A stretch of DNA of 6,823 nt from Acidobacteriota bacterium (lineage in GTDB: Bacteria > Acidobacteriota > Blastocatellia > Pyrinomonadales > Pyrinomonadaceae), in NCBI GenBank assembly GCA_003222835.1, contig QHXE01000044.1, forward strand, positions 1 to 6,823, in the 5' to 3' direction. Of this stretch, positions 5,784 to 6,823 are shown piece by piece. Made by a program: the position numbers and the translations under genes. A model generated the notes under the pieces. That model saw only the letters and a program-made list of their open reading frames with translations. It had not been told where the DNA came from and did no database searches. Numbering within the stretch: the stretch's first letter is position 1; every line of letters begins with the position of its first letter.

Positions 5784-6737
5784 ATGTTCGAAATAAACGT
5801 TTGCAGGCGGCTGGTCTTGATCTTTATCGGCGTGGCGTTGCTGTTGACCGGTACGATTCAAGGTCAAAAGAACAAAAAGAGTCATCCAAAGCCAATTCCT
5901 AATGACGCGAAACCAGTGTTGTGGCAAGAACCCACGGACATCGCTTCACGCGATCTCTTTCTCGGGTCTGGAGGCGAAGAGATGAAACCTGACCTGACCG
6001 AGGTGACTTTCTTGCAGGATGAGACGCGAAGTTATTCAACCAGATATCGCGTGCGAGATGGAGCGGGAAGAGAGTGGGTGGTCAAGCTCGGCAAGGAGGC
6101 CCAGCCGGAAACGGCGGCCACGCGCCTGGTTTGGGCCGCCGGATACTATACCAACGTCGTCTATCTGGCGCCACACGTTGATATTAAAGGCAAGGGCACG
6201 TTCGAGAACGTTTTATTCAAAGCGCGTCCCAAAAGCGTTAAGCGTCTCGGGGATCGCTGGGACTGGTCAAAAAATCCGTTTGTTGGCACACGAGAACTTC
6301 AGGGACTGAAGGTCCTGGAAGCCTTGATTGGTAACTGGGACATTCAAAACCATAACAATAACGTGTTGCTGGAGAGCGATAAGGCCACCGGCGAAAAGGT
6401 AGCAGAATATATCGACACCGATCTCGGCGCCAGTTTTGCCAAGGAAGGAAGATTCATTGGCCACACGCGCAATCGACCTGATCAGTATGTCACGTCGAAG
6501 TTCATTAAGGGCGTCAGCCACGGAATCGTCAATTTTGATTTCAAGGGCAAGAACCAGCACCTACTCAACGGCATAACCGTGGCGGATGCTAAATGGATCG
6601 GCGGCGTCCTTTCGCAATTGAGCGACCAGCAGATTAGTGACGCGTTTCGCGCCGCAAACTATTCTCCGGAGCAGATTGAAGAGCTGACCCAGGTAGTTAA
6701 GGAGCGAATCAACGAACTGGTTAGTCTGCCCGGCTAG
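5784..6737 (+). CDS. Exported protein of unknown function with kinase-like motifs
   Basis: I do not recognise a named family for this 317-residue protein. The N-terminus is a likely Sec signal peptide: Arg8-Arg9, a hydrophobic core at about 10-24 (LVLIFIGVALLLTGT), then a polar stretch with probable cleavage near G27-Q28. There is no lipobox Cys. The mature part resembles an atypical kinase fold. EWVVKLG gives a beta-3-like Lys (K101), and PETAATRLVWAAGY gives a helix-C-like Glu (E109). GNWDIQNHNNNVL holds D186 and N191, spaced as in the HRDxxxxN catalytic loop, and YIDTDLGASF holds D213-L-G in place of DFG. There is no clear glycine-rich loop. HipA, FAM20 and PI3/4-kinase-like proteins show comparable reduced motif sets. 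The final 50 residues look helical. GGGAG at 5771-5775 supports the start. It follows ppk1 by 82 nt and may share its transcript. Export is well supported; kinase activity is inference. Confidence 0.8.
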   Translation: MFEINVCRRLVLIFIGVALLLTGTIQGQKNKKSHPKPIPNDAKPVLWQEPTDIASRDLFLGSGGEEMKPDLTEVTFLQDETRSYSTRYRVRDGAGREWVVKLGKEAQPETAATRLVWAAGYYTNVVYLAPHVDIKGKGTFENVLFKARPKSVKRLGDRWDWSKNPFVGTRELQGLKVLEALIGNWDIQNHNNNVLLESDKATGEKVAEYIDTDLGASFAKEGRFIGHTRNRPDQYVTSKFIKGVSHGIVNFDFKGKNQHLLNGITVADAKWIGGVLSQLSDQQISDAFRAANYSPEQIEELTQVVKERINELVSLPG

Positions 6738-6747
6738 ATCGTTCACG

Positions 6748-6760
6748 AGGGAGCGTCCCT
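6748..6760 (+). other. Small hairpin after the last gene
   Basis: AGGGA (6748-6752) pairs with TCCCT (6756-6760) around GCG, starting 10 nt after the stop codon. With only 5 bp and no T-run it is a weak terminator candidate at best; it directly abuts the repeat unit at 6761. Confidence 0.35.
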
Positions 6761-6789
6761 GTGTCAGAACCGCGAGCGGTAGCGACCGG
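6761..6789 (+). repeat. Single diverged unit of the GTGTCAGAA repeat family
   Basis: It begins with the same GTGTCAGAA as the units at 1891-1919 and 1926-1954 and keeps their spacing, matching the first at 20 of 29 positions. Its core holds two overlapping small dyads: ACCGC-GA-GCGGT (6769-6780) and CGGT-AGCG-ACCG (6777-6788). Many substitutions relative to the other units are G-C swaps, as expected when stem pairing rather than sequence is kept. The remaining bases to the window end (6790-6823) show no gene. A partner unit could lie beyond the edge. Confidence 0.6.
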
Positions 6790-6823
6790 ATCACTTGTCA
6801 TCTTTCGTTTTCAATTTTGGCCA

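Noticed and set aside
1..6823. tRNA, rRNA, CRISPR, transposase, toxin-antitoxin or phage genes
   Set aside because: Looked for on both strands; none is supported by any sequence pattern here.

Overview
This window looks like ordinary chromosomal DNA from a moderately GC-rich, Gram-negative-type environmental bacterium. Acidobacteriota (Blastocatellia-like) is my best guess. It rests on the overall feel of the proteins and on the intergenic repeats; no marker gene here settles it. All supported genes are on the + strand. There is no rRNA, tRNA, CRISPR array, transposase or phage gene.

Layout. Positions 1-66 hold the last 21 codons of an unidentified gene. After two small hairpins comes an ABC-transporter ATPase of the LolD/MacB type (153-824), with no permease gene downstream in the window. 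A 113-bp imperfect inverted repeat (825-937) separates it from a protein that joins a CRP-like cyclic-nucleotide-binding domain to a two-helix DUF1003 membrane domain (950-1849). A second, unrelated palindromic repeat (1889-1956) follows. Next come a beta-phosphoglucomutase-like HAD protein with an unusual DxN catalytic motif (1971-2663) and, 9 nt later, an ApaH/PPP-like metallophosphoesterase (2673-3335). A 245-bp spacer rich in short dyads leads to a full-length polyphosphate kinase 1 gene (3581-5701). The last gene (5784-6737) encodes an exported protein of unknown function whose motifs resemble an atypical kinase fold. The window ends in a single copy of the repeat unit that forms the palindrome at 1889-1956.

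How the genes may relate. Three consecutive genes handle phosphate esters or anhydrides: the HAD protein, the metallophosphoesterase and Ppk1. The HAD and metallophosphoesterase genes are probably co-transcribed. Ppk1 has its own long upstream region and so probably its own promoter. The exported kinase-like protein lies 82 nt after ppk1 with a good Shine-Dalgarno and could be read from the same transcript. Only two of the six complete genes have a clear Shine-Dalgarno. The most interesting items are the exported kinase-like protein, the Asn-for-Asp change in the HAD active site, and the two families of intergenic repeats.
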